From assembly GCA_009602725.1 (NCBI GenBank), contig WELB01000106.1, positions 88,486 through 152,485 on the forward strand: a DNA stretch of 64,000 bases. The letters are read 5' to 3'. Origin of the DNA: Spirogloea muscicola (Eukaryota; Streptophyta; Zygnematophyceae; Spirogloeales; Spirogloeaceae). Positions 23,301 to 47,610 of the stretch are shown one piece after another. Every line of letters begins with the position of its first letter. The first letter of the stretch is position 1. The notes below the pieces were generated by a model, which ran no database searches, was not told the DNA's origin, and was given only the letters and a program-made list of their open reading frames with translations. The translations under genes were made by a program, and so were the position numbers.

Positions 23301-23377
23301 TAGAGGTAAAAGCTTATCCCTCCACTAGGCTGACTTCATCATTATACTGGACATCTGGAGCAGATGAATGTCTCTGA
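17377..23377 (+). CDS. PES: phytyl ester synthase/DGAT-type hydrolase-acyltransferase
   Basis: Plastid enzyme of the esterase/lipase/thioesterase family (Arabidopsis PES1/PES2), which makes phytyl and acyl glycerol esters in plastoglobules. Exons: 17377-17844, 17967-18073, 18275-18514, 18788-18836, 19057-19178, 19321-19434, 19722-19833, 19955-20047, 20174-21218, 21308-21383, 21565-21682, 21910-22130, 22386-22441, 22642-22726 and a last exon ending by 23377; phases agree through 22726. The start MASLAGPVTG is transit-peptide-like. Hydrolase marks: LMVYVPGLDGTGLFLERHL, nucleophile elbow AESFG (Ser at about 18438; the usual first Gly is Ala) and PFSGHIPLLE. Acyltransferase marks: RPLLFVGNHTIFGIYDMPLM (His at about 21358), LLYPGGGKEV and GLLPRPERLYFHFGQ. 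The exon at 20174-21218 inserts a long acidic, low-complexity linker between the two domains. The final exon boundaries are unresolved. Confidence 0.87.
18636..18688. repeat. two consecutive perfect hairpins in an intron
   Basis: GTTATGACAA (18636-18645) pairs perfectly with TTGTCATAAC (18656-18665) across a 10-base loop. CTCCATGA (18668-18675) then pairs with TCATGGAG (18681-18688) across a 5-base loop. Both lie in the intron 18515-18787 of the acyltransferase gene. Confidence 0.8.
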
Positions 23378-24385
23378 AGGATGGGATGGCTTATAGGACA
23401 GACTCCCGTTTAACGATCAAGGAAAGAGCACCTCAGAGTTCACTGCATTGCCTTTGGAATGAGCAACACATTGTATGTTTCCTTGTCTCTCGCTTCTCGC
23501 CTTCCGAATTCCTTGTCTCTCGCTTCTCGCCTTTCAAATACATATTGTTGGAATAGGCTGTACAATACGTACTGTCTTGTCTCTCTTGCTTCTCGCCTTT
23601 CAAATACAAACTGTATGCCACGGTACTTCAAGATTCGTGAATGTGGTATTTCATGGCGTTTAGCCTTAGGCGCATCTAATACTCTCATGGTGCAATGTGT
23701 TGATGTTGTACACGCTTGCAGTAAGTGGACGTGGATGACCGTTGGTATACACGGCGTGGTTGCAGGATGCAAGGACAGGTGGATTTTGCTGCAAGCACAA
23801 GAGAGGGGCTTGCTGATCAATGCCACGTTTTCTCCCAACCAAGCTCCTGTCCTGTGTCGGTACAGTAACTTCAATGCCCTTATGGGCGAGGTAAATGCTG
23901 GCTCTTGATGGAACCCGAGCATTCTCACATGTGAGGTGCTCGGTCACAGGAGTCACAATGACTAATAAGGAGTGAGCTCGCTCTCACCAGTACGGACTGT
24001 GGGGTGCAATCCTTTACATTCTTTAAATGAGGAGCAATATGCCGTTTAGCAGCAATTTATATCTGCCCACTGAGACAGGCAGTGCACGTCTTTCACGCCG
24101 CAACAAGACATGCTCTCGCTTAAACAAGCATGCAGCTTGTTGCTTCCCTGAAGTGGCTCCAGTCCTGCAGTTGCAGACATGTAGCTCAAGCAGCGCCACG
24201 CCTGTCCTCCACTCATTGTCACGTCGTTAAGTTACATGACGAGCTGAACACCTATGCGGCTGAGGCACCTGGCCCCTTGTTTACTGCCTTATGCCATCCC
24301 GCCCACCTCCTGCTACTCGACAGTCCAGGCCAAGCCACCGCCCACGTTCAAGGAACCGCAGTCCCCACAGTCCTGGGACCTGAAA
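23378..24385. other. intergenic with a short tandem repeat
   Basis: Three copies of CTTGTCTCTCGCTTCTCGCC-like sequence at 23482-23600, each followed by TTTCAAATACA or a variant. Otherwise no gene is recognised on either strand. Confidence 0.6.
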
Positions 24386-24389
24386 TTCA

Positions 24390-25130
24390 CTTTGTCTACT
24401 CATTGTGGGCTAGCCTTTCACAGCCATCGCGCTGTTGGAAGGCCCTCGTCAAAAGTAGGCCAGGCTTCCATGGCGACGATCTAGCTCCATACATTAGCTT
24501 ATGTCAGGTTGTATGTGCTAACTGGTGGCTTCTGAAGTCTTTTCAGCTGTATGTTCGCCCTGTTACCTTGAGCCTCAGATTGCCTAGGGCTTCGCTTTGT
24601 GAAGCACAGTGGTTTTTCGGTCATTTCTGCCTGAACAAGTCTGTATTTTCTACTGGATCGACTTGGCCTCCGTGCTATTTCATGCGCACCGTGCACGCCT
24701 ACCTCTCTGGGAGGTGCTTCCAACATGGAAAGCTCTTCCCAGAAGATGGCAATGGCTGTGGAAGGCCAGCCCAGAAACGCTGTCCATACTTTCGGGCTGG
24801 CTCTTCACAGCCCTCGCCTCTCCTCCACATGAGCTTACAAAGACAGGGCGACGTCTTTCCGCCGGCTAGCTATTCAGGCCTGCATCTCTTGACGAGAGGT
24901 TACTGAGAGTCTCGTTGCTGCTGTCTTAGTCCTTAGCACTCCGGCTTCTTCAGACCTTGTCCATTCCTTTGGGCTGGCCTCTCCCAGCTACCAGTCCATC
25001 TGGCCGCGCTTGAAGTTTGTAGCTGCTACACGCTTGTAGGCCACTCCGAACCTTTGTCATTTCTTTTTGGGCTGGCTTTTCGCAGCCCTTGCCCCCATTG
25101 GGAGTGCCACTTCTTCTTAACAAAGAGAAT
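24390..25130 (+). mobile_element. LINE 3'-end fragments, tails and repeat C
   Basis: Plus-strand pieces: a hairpin at about 24408-24450, reversed repeat C at 24612-24700 (TATTTCATGCGCACCGTGCA) and hairpins at 24740-24830. A LINE C-terminus codes SGLHLLTRGY-stop at 24906. It is followed by a 3' UTR with TTTGGGCTGGCCTCTCCCAGC at about 24978 and a second tail at 25065-25118 nearly identical to the 10975-11026 arm. All are truncated and the coding part is scrambled. Confidence 0.68.
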
Positions 25131-25404
25131 GGAGGTCCGACGAGGCCGGCAAGCGCTGAAGCATACAGCTGCGCAAGTGGCTACCACGGATGAGTGCTCC
25201 ATACACACATCAGCAGCCGCAAGTCCGATTACCTTGAGAAAGTGTCATTACGTCGATAGTGAGAATCAGAAGCCAAAGCCCGCGCTTTGGCTCAGATCAG
25301 TCGCACGGAACGGCGACGAGCGTGAGAAGGAGAAAAGCGCTGGACGGAACGCCGCGCCGCGCCAGGGGCTCGGATCCCGGGCAACGGGCGCGTGGCCGGG
25401 GGCT

Positions 25405-25683
25405 GCCACGTGGCGTGCGCCTGCCCGGTCCCGCGGGAGCGGGAGATACGGGGCGGTTGGCGCCTACACGTGGCTGGAGGCCCCGTGCGCCCGCGTGCCG
25501 CGTCGCGCGCCCATTGGCCCTCGCGGCTGGAGGTGGTCCCCCCCCGGGGGGCTCAAAGAATCCGGCCGGGCGCCAGATCGGCGAGCACCCCCCCGCACCG
25601 GCGGGCGCGAACGTTCGCAGCGGGGGGGGGGTCCAGATTTATTGTGCATTCCGAATTCCGTGAACCAATACGGTGCGGCCAAT
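25405..25683 (+). promoter_or_regulatory. upstream region with ABRE/G-box and CCAAT motifs
   Basis: GCCACGTGGC at 25405-25414 and CACGTGGC at 25467-25474 are G-box/ABRE cores (ACGTGGC). CCAAT occurs at 25665-25669 and 25679-25683. They lie about 290-570 bases before the SRPP-like start codon in a CpG-rich tract. The motifs are seen; a stress or ABA role is inferred from their known function in land plants. Confidence 0.5.
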
Positions 25684-25971
25684 CACGCGGCCCCCCCGCA
25701 GCTCACCAACATAAACCCAGTGACCAGCGGAATAGTGACCATCGAAGCCTTTCACCCCGACGTCCGGCGGAAATGCCGAGCGGAGTGGCGGGCAGCCGCA
25801 TCGAACCCCCCACCTCTCGGACTGACGGCCCAGCTCCGGTGGTACAGGCCCCGCCACCCCTCCAGCTCCGCAACCCTTGCCTGCCACGTTCCGCAGCGCC
25901 TCTCCACAGCCCCCCGCCGCCGTCGCCGCCGTCGCCGACGCCGCNCCGCCGCCGCCGCCGCCGCCGCCGCC

Positions 25972-27253
25972 ATGGGCGACGCCGCGCCCTCCGCGCCCCA
26001 CGCCGGCCTCCCGCAGGTCAGCGGCCGCCTCCCGGATGGCATGCCACCCCCTGCTCTCCGTTGCCCGCTGGCCGCGATGTGCAGCTCGCCAGTCGAGTCA
26101 GGCCACCGAGTGACTGCCGCAGCCGTCGGCCCGCAGCTGTGAGCGCGGCATCTCTTTGTCAGGAAGCCACCGCAATGAATTCCTTGCAGATGTAGTCTGT
26201 ACCCCATGTGCTTCTTCACTAGTCCGCAAGCTAATTTGACATTCACTTTACCCGCCATCCTTGCTCTTTCAGAGGAACCTCAAGTACTTGGGCTTCTTCC
26301 AGGACGCGGTCCTCAAGGCTGTTGCCTACCTGACCACGCTCTATGATTACGCCAAGGACAGCTCCGGCCCCCTCAAGCCCGGCCTTGAAAATGTCGAGGG
26401 CACCGTCAAGACCATCGTCGGGCCCGTGTACAACAAGATCGATGGCAAGCCGGGCGAGCTCTTGCAGTTTGTCGACGCCAAGGTAGCTATGGAGATTGTC
26501 TTGAGTTGGATGTGAAGGCTATGTCTCTTATTGGTCAATGGAAATTCTCGTCTGTCTGCTTAGCTCTTTTGGTGCAGAACGCTGACCACAGCATCACTTT
26601 GGCCCAAAATACGTACTTGTGGCCACAACTATGTGTTCGTCTATCGTAATTTCCAACAGTGTTAGTGGTCGTCGATGAGCTCTGTCATTGAGGACTTTAC
26701 CTTGAATGGCACTTTAAAGCAAGGTAGAGTTGAAGCAAGGTAGAGTAGCAATGTGTCGTGGTATAACCTGTGTTCAATTCAATCTGTGCATGGCTACTCA
26801 CTGCTCATTGAAATGTTGCAGGTTGACAAGATCTTCACTCTCTTGGACAAGTATGTGCCTCCCTACTTCAAGGAGAAGGCGAACCAGGCAGCCACGCTCG
26901 TGAAGGAGGCCCCCGCCAACACCAAGGCTTTGTTCCACGATGTGCAGAGCAAGGGCATTTTCACTACCGTACACGAATACTCTGAGAAGTACCAGCCGGT
27001 GGCCGAGAAGGAATTCTACTCTGCCTGGAAGTTTTTCTTGACTTTCCCGCTGGCACCTCAGGTGGTCTCCTTCGTGGCCCCCACGGCAATCTTTGGCGCG
27101 GAGAAGTACAATGAGGCTGTGGTTTATTTCAAGAAGAGCGACATCCCCATTGCCAAGCCGGTGGCTGGCTACCTTCCTCTGGTGCCTACTGAGAAGATTG
27201 AGTCCACCGTTAAGTCTGACACGCAGGATGCCCTCAAGGTGCATGCCCACTGA
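25972..27253 (+). CDS. LDAP: REF/SRPP-family lipid-droplet-associated protein
   Basis: Small rubber particle/rubber elongation factor-like protein. In plants without rubber these coat lipid droplets (LDAPs) and respond to stress. Three exons, 25972-26016, 26273-26482 and 26822-27253, all in phase 0, encode 228 residues, the usual family size. The first exon codes only MGDAAPSAPHAGLPQ. Family hallmarks are YLGFFQDAVLKAVAY, YDYAKDSSGPLKPGLENVEG, VKTIVGPVYNKI, VDKIFTLLDKYVPPYFKE and LPLVPTEKIE near the C-terminus. No signal peptide or membrane span is seen, which fits a surface-coating amphipathic protein. An N at 25945 sits in the (GCC)n tract just before the start, so the 5' UTR length is uncertain. 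The gene converges with NUP210, whose stop lies about 490 bases downstream. Confidence 0.92.
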
Positions 27254-27739
27254 GTGTGTGTGGACTAAGCTATGATCACGCATGGCATGCGTGGAGATAC
27301 TAGGGAGGGCTTCTGTCGATGTCAACTACCTTCATTCAACAAACCCAGCAGACCCAGCAGGCACTAAGCCTTCATGTAATTATGTAGACTGCAATGTGGG
27401 CAGTGAGCTGCTCCATGTCATGTTGTGTTTAGGTCAAAGTGGGATGTTAGCTTCACTCCTATCTCTCCCCTTCTCGTCAGGATCGTCTTTAGTTCACTGA
27501 ATCTAGTGCAGGATGATTTTGCTATTCATGGAACCAACTTTTTTGTGCACGATGTGGTTTTTCCTGTAAGATGAGTGTGTGTAAAGTGTGAATTTGCAAA
27601 TCTGTCTTCTGGCGCACAATTGACTGGTTTGCTTGGTGATGTTCATGACACTGAAATCATGTAAATCTGTCAGCACTCTGTGATGCTTGGACAAGTAAAA
27701 GAATGTACTCCAAATGAAAATGTGGCTTGCATGTGCCTA

Positions 27740-41604
<13,865 letters not shown>

Positions 41605-44600
41605 TCGAGCCGGCTCTGGCGCAGAGCTCGGGCGGGGCGGCGGGCGGGGGGGCCCGGGCGGGCGCGCGCGCGCTGAGCGCCGCCTTCCTGCTCGTCTTCC
41701 TGGCCTTCGGCGCCGCCCAGAACCTCGAGAGCACGCTCAACCAGGTGCGCGCGCGCCGCCTCGCAGGGGCTCAGGGCTCAGCGGCCTGAACCCCAGATCC
41801 TAAGCCCCAAAGCCTAAACTCTAAACCCTGAAACCTAAACCCTGAATCCAAAACCCTTTCCTGGGGTTCTCATTCCTCTTCCTCCTATCAGCTCATTTGA
41901 CTTTCCAATCACTGACACGGGGGTACTGAGAGCGCCCTGTCTGCCTCGCCTGTGGGTCCGCTGATATGGTCATGAGCACCCCCTGTATGCACACCTGGCT
42001 GGCTGTCACGGCCGCTCTTCCAATATCAGCCGCCGCATTTGTGCTTTGCTCATCCCCCAGAAAGCTGGCCGAGCCTTAGCTGGTGGTGGTGGCACATGGG
42101 CTCGTCAGTTTGCCGTCCGGTCGTCGGCCACCAGTTTGCGTCCTCTACGTGCTGACTCGTGGTTACCGCGAGCGGGTCAGCTTAGCAGCAGGCGATGTAC
42201 ACCTGTCAGTGTGCTTGCCTTTGGTACTTGGCCACTCCGGCCCTCCATCCCTCAGCACCACTCCATCTCCTCCTCCCCTCCCGTCCTCCCCGCATTCCAT
42301 GGCTGACTGCTGCGTCGGCTGGCCTGGCGGCGCGGCGGCAGGACGCCGGCCTGGGCTCGGCGGCGCTGGGCCTCGTCTACTGCGCCCTCACGGCCTCGTC
42401 GCTCGCCGCGCCCGCCGCCGTCGCGCGCCTGGGCGCCCGCCGCGGCCTCCTCCTCGGCCTCGCCGGCTACTGGCTCTTCATGGCCGCCAACCTCCGCCCC
42501 TCCTGGTCCTCCCCGCCTCCACTGGGCGCCCTGCCTCGTCTCCAGTCTCGGCTTTGCCACCACGGCAGTCGCCCTCTGAGGACAATCCGAGTCGTGCGTC
42601 CCTGAGACGGGCGCCCAGCTGCTGGCGCAGCACGGGCTCGCCATGCGGCCAGGTACACCTTGCCGCCAGCGGCCCTGCTGCTGGGTTGCACGGCCTCCGT
42701 CCTCTGGGTGGCCCAGGTAGCCCCCCTTCTCTCCGAAGAACGACTAGGGGTCAGGGTTACATAGAGCAGAGGTTTACGCGTGCAAAGTCATTAGACTGCC
42801 GCTGTATATCTTTTACATAGTTGCAACTCTGCATTGCGTGGCCGGATGGTGAGAAATTGGTCTTGCTGCAGCCAACCTTGGCCTTGTGGTCCTGTCTTCA
42901 GGGCACCTACCTGACGCTCTTAGCTAAGAGCCACGCTGCAGCCAGCGGCATATCCGAGGCCACTGTGCTGGGGCAGTTCAACGGGGAATTCTGGTCGATC
43001 ATGGCCAGCAATCAGGTACATGACAGGAAATATGCAGTTGTCTCCTGCTTGCATGCTTTCAGTGAGCCAGCCAGCCAGCTCAGTGCTGCCAGTTACTTAA
43101 CTTATACTGAAAGCAAAGCGTAGATCCGCTGTGAATGTCTTATACATGTAAAGGCATCTGACGCAGTAGGAAACGCTGCTGACTTTGCTGTCCTTGCCTC
43201 TGTCCTTCCTGCAGCTACTTGGGAATCTGCTGGCCATGCTGATCCTTTCACACAATGTAGGTTCACTGACCTACCCATTCATTGGCAGAATGCAGATCTT
43301 GGCGGGTATGGCCCTTGCCTGCATCATTCTGAATCCAGTTCTCAATTATGACCCTCAGTCACATCCTCGTTCAGCCACCATACATCAGACATACTGACAA
43401 TCAACTACGCAGCTATTATGACCTGACTCAAAAAATTCTGCTTTCAAGCAGGGAAAAGCAGGTGCCATTTCGCCGGGTACAATGAGGCTGCTGTTCCTCG
43501 CTTTCCTTGTGTGCATGACATTTGGGACCATCATCATTGCCCTCCTCAGGGAGCCAGCGGCAAAGCAGCACCAGTTGCCCGTTGACGATCTCAAAGAGCG
43601 TGAGAGCACGCTTGTAACCATGCTGGGGCTGCTCAAGTCGAGGAGGACCCAGCTGCTTCTCCCTGTAATGGTGTACACAGGACTGCAGCAGGCTTTTATC
43701 TGGTGCAACCGATTGCCTGCAACATTGTTTTAGCAAGTCCCTTGGAAGATCAACTACAAGACCCTCATTATCCAATTCATGTTGCTCATACTCCTTGACC
43801 CTCTTCTGTGCCAAAGTTTGGTCTTACTTACACTGTCTGCCTTAAGGGCAGTTTGGTACTCACTCTGTGTTGGTCTGACACAGCATATCCTGCACAATAT
43901 GGGGAAGGTTGACTCATCGTTGACCTGTCCATGTGCTCTGCAGGGGTGATTTTACAAGGGATATCATTAGTCCCCACATGGGACTTGCTTGGGTTCCTGG
44001 TGTCATGGCCATCTATGGAGGATCGGATGCCATCGTGAGCCCACCCCTTGCTGCCACTTACTTGGCCAGACTGGATCTGTACACAGTATTCTGGCTCGTG
44101 ATGGATACAGTTGACACCAGTAACAGAGCTGCACATACATCACAATGTCATGGTGGCTTTGTCTGCAGAGCTCCGCTGCTGCGGGCTTTCTTGCATCAAG
44201 CATCAAATCCCTTTGTTGGATTTTCGCCATTGGCATCGTTGCACAGCTTGTGGTGATGCTCCTCCTCTTCTGGCATCGGTAAGAACGTAATCTCCTGTAT
44301 AGTGTCAAACCAAGTCATCTTGTCAGCCGGTCTAGTGGATAACTACCTGCGTCAATGCATGACTGATTTATTGCCGAGGAGTCGGACTTTATATCTTCTG
44401 GCTGCAGCACGTTCAGATTGCAGTTACATATTGTCTTGTACTGTCTGCGTGCTTTGTGCTCTGCTTAGCTCTTCTGGCACTCTTTTGTGCCTCTGCTTGC
44501 AGCTGGGAGCCGGTGTCCATTATCCTCTCTGCAATCCTGTGGGGTATGGGTGATGCAGTTTGTAACACAAACATGAGTGCACTTCTGGGAGCACTCTACT

Positions 44601-44986
44601 CTGGCAGAACAGTATGCTCTTGTGCCCGCACTTGTGCTCGAATCTTCTAGCATCTTCTGGTATCTGAAGGACTCCTGGAATAATGGTACGATTCATCTTA
44701 GAGTGCCAAAGCTTTGCCGTTTGTGCGGCCTGTGTTGCTCAAACGCCCCGGCTGTTCCCAGCTAGAACCGCTGTTCTCACCCGATCTGTCTTTGTCAACT
44801 CAACAGGAGGCAGCGTTTGCCCAGTGGAGGACCTGGCAGAGTGCAGCTACATCTCTCGTCTTCTTTGCCAGCCCGCATGTATCAATGCCTTGGAAGCTCC
44901 TGACGTTGGGGACGCTTGGTATCTCTTCCTTGGCAGCCCTCTTGGCAGTAAGGGGTACAGATGATGACATGGCTGGGCCAGGCTGA
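41605..44986 (+). CDS. UNC93-like major facilitator protein, 5' end in gap
   Basis: Multispan membrane protein of the UNC93 branch of the MFS; plant members are linked to potassium homeostasis. Exons: up to 41744, then 42342-42505, 42653-42716, 42902-43015, 43215-43256, 43452-43702, 43944-44034, 44169-44278, 44503-44611 and 44807-44986; phases agree throughout. Family signatures are LSAAFLLVFLAFGAAQNLES, then LGLVYCALTASSLAAP, GYWLFMAANLRPSW, SVLWVAQGTYLTLLAKSHA, VLGQFNGEFWSIMASNQ, GLQQAFIWGDFTRDI, MGDAVCNTNMSALLGALYSG and FAQWRTWQSAATSLVFFASP. Repeated hydrophobic segments fit about 10-12 spans. The start codon and the first residues are lost in the N gap. The first intron carries a telomere-like composite and a LINE 3' end. 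The transport substrate is not known from sequence. Confidence 0.9.
41780..42050 (+). repeat. telomere-like array plus conserved unit (copy 2)
   Basis: 41785-41855 is a degenerate CCCTAAA/CCCTGAA array. 41855-42040 is the conserved block also found inverted at 370-535. It lies in the first intron of the UNC93-like gene and runs directly into a family B LINE terminus. Confidence 0.78.
42050..42265 (+). mobile_element. family B LINE 3' end
   Basis: Codes KAGRALAGGG, then in a second frame VLYVLTRGY at about 42166, the family B C-terminus. The 3' UTR contains GCGGGTCAGCTTAGCAGCAG and the terminal GTACTTGGCCACTCCGGCC hairpin. The coding part is very short and shifts frame. Confidence 0.72.
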
Positions 44987-46349
44987 GCAGACAAGCATGC
45001 CTCGTTTGTGCTGACAGGCAGCTGCAAGGTGAGATGGAGCCTCTTGTGGCTTTGGCTGGCTAGAGCTGCCTCCTGCTTACTCTTGACTAGATAGAGTTGC
45101 CTCTTCTTTGGGCTGTTCTAGCTGGGCACAAGAGGCTAAGAATTTTAGCAAGCTTGCACAGCTGACTGCAGTAACTTCTGCAAGTCACGTGAGCAGTAAT
45201 CTTCTGTGGCTTCAGCTTTATCAGCACTTGATGGCAACTAACAAGAAAAATGATAGTGCAATAAGATTTTGCAGGCCAGGACATGTCTACTCTGGGGGCA
45301 ACCAAGCGCATCCGGCCTTTAAATGGACGTCGAATGGATAGGCGCACTTCCCACCTTGTTCCCAAGTGTCGGCCAGCTCAGGGAGCTGCAGCTAGTCGGC
45401 TTCACAGAGTGCGCTCGCCAGCTTGCCTGCGTGTTCTTGGTATGAGACTCTCAGTATGTACCTGGTTTATGCGACTGCCTCTGGAATCTCTCCCAGGGCT
45501 AGTGGACGCAGCCACCGTCCGATCTGGCTGCGGAAGGTGGTCCATCATCAGAGTGGAGGTGACCGACACATTGATGAGGCGGCCACTGGCCCGGACGGCA
45601 GTGGAGGTGGCCATGTGTGTCCTTGCCAAGGCCTTGCATCCTCCTCCTGAGTAGGACCCTGCAATCAATCAGCTTACGCTGCTGCTTGTGCTTGATATGT
45701 AGTGGCCAGCGCTTGGCAGCAGATTTTACTGATAAGATTCACAACATCGGAGAGTTGTCTGGGTGGCCAGTGAAGGGCGCTCGTTGTTGGTCTGCCCTCA
45801 TGTCGCCTGCCTTTTGTAGGCACCTTGCCTACATTGTCGTCATGTGAGGCGCAGCTCTTCGCACTTTGATGACCAGCGCGGGACACAGTGGCCGAGCCAC
45901 GTGGTCCAGCATACCAGTTCCTAGAGTTGAATCGCTTATTGGCAAGCTATAAGAGACCATTCTCTTGGTGTTGCTTAAATTCCTGAAGTCTCCTCGCAAT
46001 GACGATGGGTGCATGCTCATGTGTCGGTGATTTGTGCTCCTTGCGTCTCAGGTCTTCCTTGTCAGCTGGCTCTGCTGTGCTTGGTCACACCTGTAATAAG
46101 GACATATGATGTGAAACTCGTTGCAACACGTTGCAACGAGTTTGCGCAAGTTCTGCTTCCAGCAAGTTTAGGGTTGAGCACTGAGCAACGGGAATCCAGT
46201 TGTAAGCGCCGAGGCCATACAAGACCATCATGCTCATATGCAGCAATATATGCCGGTCTGCATCGTGTACTGGCCACAGTGTATCAGGGAGCATGCAGAG
46301 CTATTGGCAGACGAGATGTATTCACAGGCTCCCCTGGTCTGTCGTCCAT
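44987..46349. other. intergenic, one unrecognised ORF and LRR-like piece
   Basis: An ATG frame at 45283-45654 would give 123 residues without recognisable domains. In another frame, 45323-45439 begins MDVEWIGALPTLF, continues with QLRELQLVGFTECARQL and ends at a good GTATGA donor, reminiscent of the last repeats of plant F-box/LRR proteins. No continuation was found. Either could be a decayed gene or chance. The rest shows nothing. Confidence 0.3.
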
Positions 46350-47130
46350 TCCATTCCTCAAGCTGGCCTTTCACAGTCATTGCCAACTTGGAAGAGCTTC
46401 TTTCGCCCAAGCAGCATGAGAGCCACGAGCTCCCGTACTGACCCTGTTCCTTCCTTTCGAGCTGTCCTCTCACAGTCATCGCCTTACTTTATGAGAGAGC
46501 TGTTTCATATTTCGTATGCCGCAGGCAAAATAAGAGGCCTCTTACTTGGGCCGCCAACCGTAGGACCAAAACGCAGCATTAGTAGCAAAGAGGAGAGGGC
46601 TCCTCCCAAGGGGGCAACGGTGGTAGAAAGGCAGCCCAGAATAATTAGACAAAGGGCCGAAAGGGTGCTAAAACCCACAGCTATGCAAGAAAGTGGTTTC
46701 CAGTGTGCATGTGAGCCTTTTCGTGGTTATTGCACCTTCCGGCCCTTTCAGACCCAGTACTTCGCTTTGGGCTGGCCGCCCATACCCGCTGCCTCACATT
46801 GGAAGAGCCGCTTTCTTGGCCGTCTCGCTGCAGAGGTCAATGGCCCGTGCGCTGCACCTACGTGCCGGCCGAGCCCTCGCTGCTGCCTCTGGCTCTGGCC
46901 AGGGGACGTCCTTCCAGGAACATAGCCTCTCTGACCTGCGACTGCTTAAGCAGGGGTTACTGAGTAGTTAGTAGCTGCTTTGTTTCTTCTTGTGTGCTTC
47001 TTTCTTAGTGCTTCGCCTTAGTGCTTCGCCTGGCCCCCTTCTTCTTGGGCTTCTTGTACTCTGCTCATTCTTTTTTGGGCTGGCTATTCCAGCCCCTATC
47101 CTCAATGGGCGAGCTCTTTCTTCTTTCTTT
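46350..47130 (+). mobile_element. family A LINE terminus and tail hairpins
   Basis: Hairpin scraps lie at about 46352-46400, 46455-46490, 46590-46650 and 46768-46810. 46818-46962 codes the family A terminus (AVSLQRSMARALHLRAGRAL, FQEHSLSDLRLL), then a 3' UTR. The intact tail follows at 47060-47125 (TTTTTTGGGCTGGCTATTCC ... CCTCAATGGGCGAGCTC). This is the clearest case showing that the dispersed hairpin is the LINE's own 3' terminus. It ends about 480 bases before the HSP90 start codon. Confidence 0.78.
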
Positions 47131-47353
47131 TCCTTCTCACTGAAGCGGCTGACGAGCCAGCGAAGGCGAGCGTGGCCGAGAACGCCGTCCCCGCGCGACG
47201 GCGAGCCCGTCGCCGCGCCGTGCCGTTCGACGAGCGTCGCGCTCGAAGGGAGGGGAGGGGCTCTCGGGGTTTGGGGGGGGCCCTCGTGAGGGCCACGGCC
47301 CGCCGTCCGATCGGCGGCTGTGCGGCGGGCGATGGGCTCCCGGGAGGCCTCGA

Positions 47354-47361
47354 GAACCTTC
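47354..47361 (+). promoter_or_regulatory. possible heat-shock element
   Basis: AGAACCTTCCAG contains GAA-CC-TTC, two inverted HSE pentamers with a partial third, about 250 bases upstream of the HSP90 ATG in a GC-rich promoter. A two-unit match can occur by chance. Confidence 0.35.
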
Positions 47362-47610
47362 CAGGCCCGCGGCGGAGGGGAGGAGGGAGGGAGGAGGGAG
47401 GTGGGGGGGGCTGGGGGAGACGAGCTTCCTCCCGCCAAAGCCCCGAGCTGGTCGTCTCCCACAACCCCGCGAGTCCCCATCGCCTCCCGCCGCCCCGCCC
47501 CCGCCGCCGCCCTCAGCCCCTCCTGCGCCGCGCACAGCCCGCTTCGACGCTCCTGCTTCGCCTCTACCTCTGTTAGCCGGCGCTGCCGCCGCCGCCGCTG
47601 CTGGGTCAGG

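Noticed and set aside
25259-26195. Long overlapping ORFs upstream of the SRPP gene
   Set aside because: Arise from stop-poor CpG-rich promoter DNA; no domain, and the true first exon starts at 25972.
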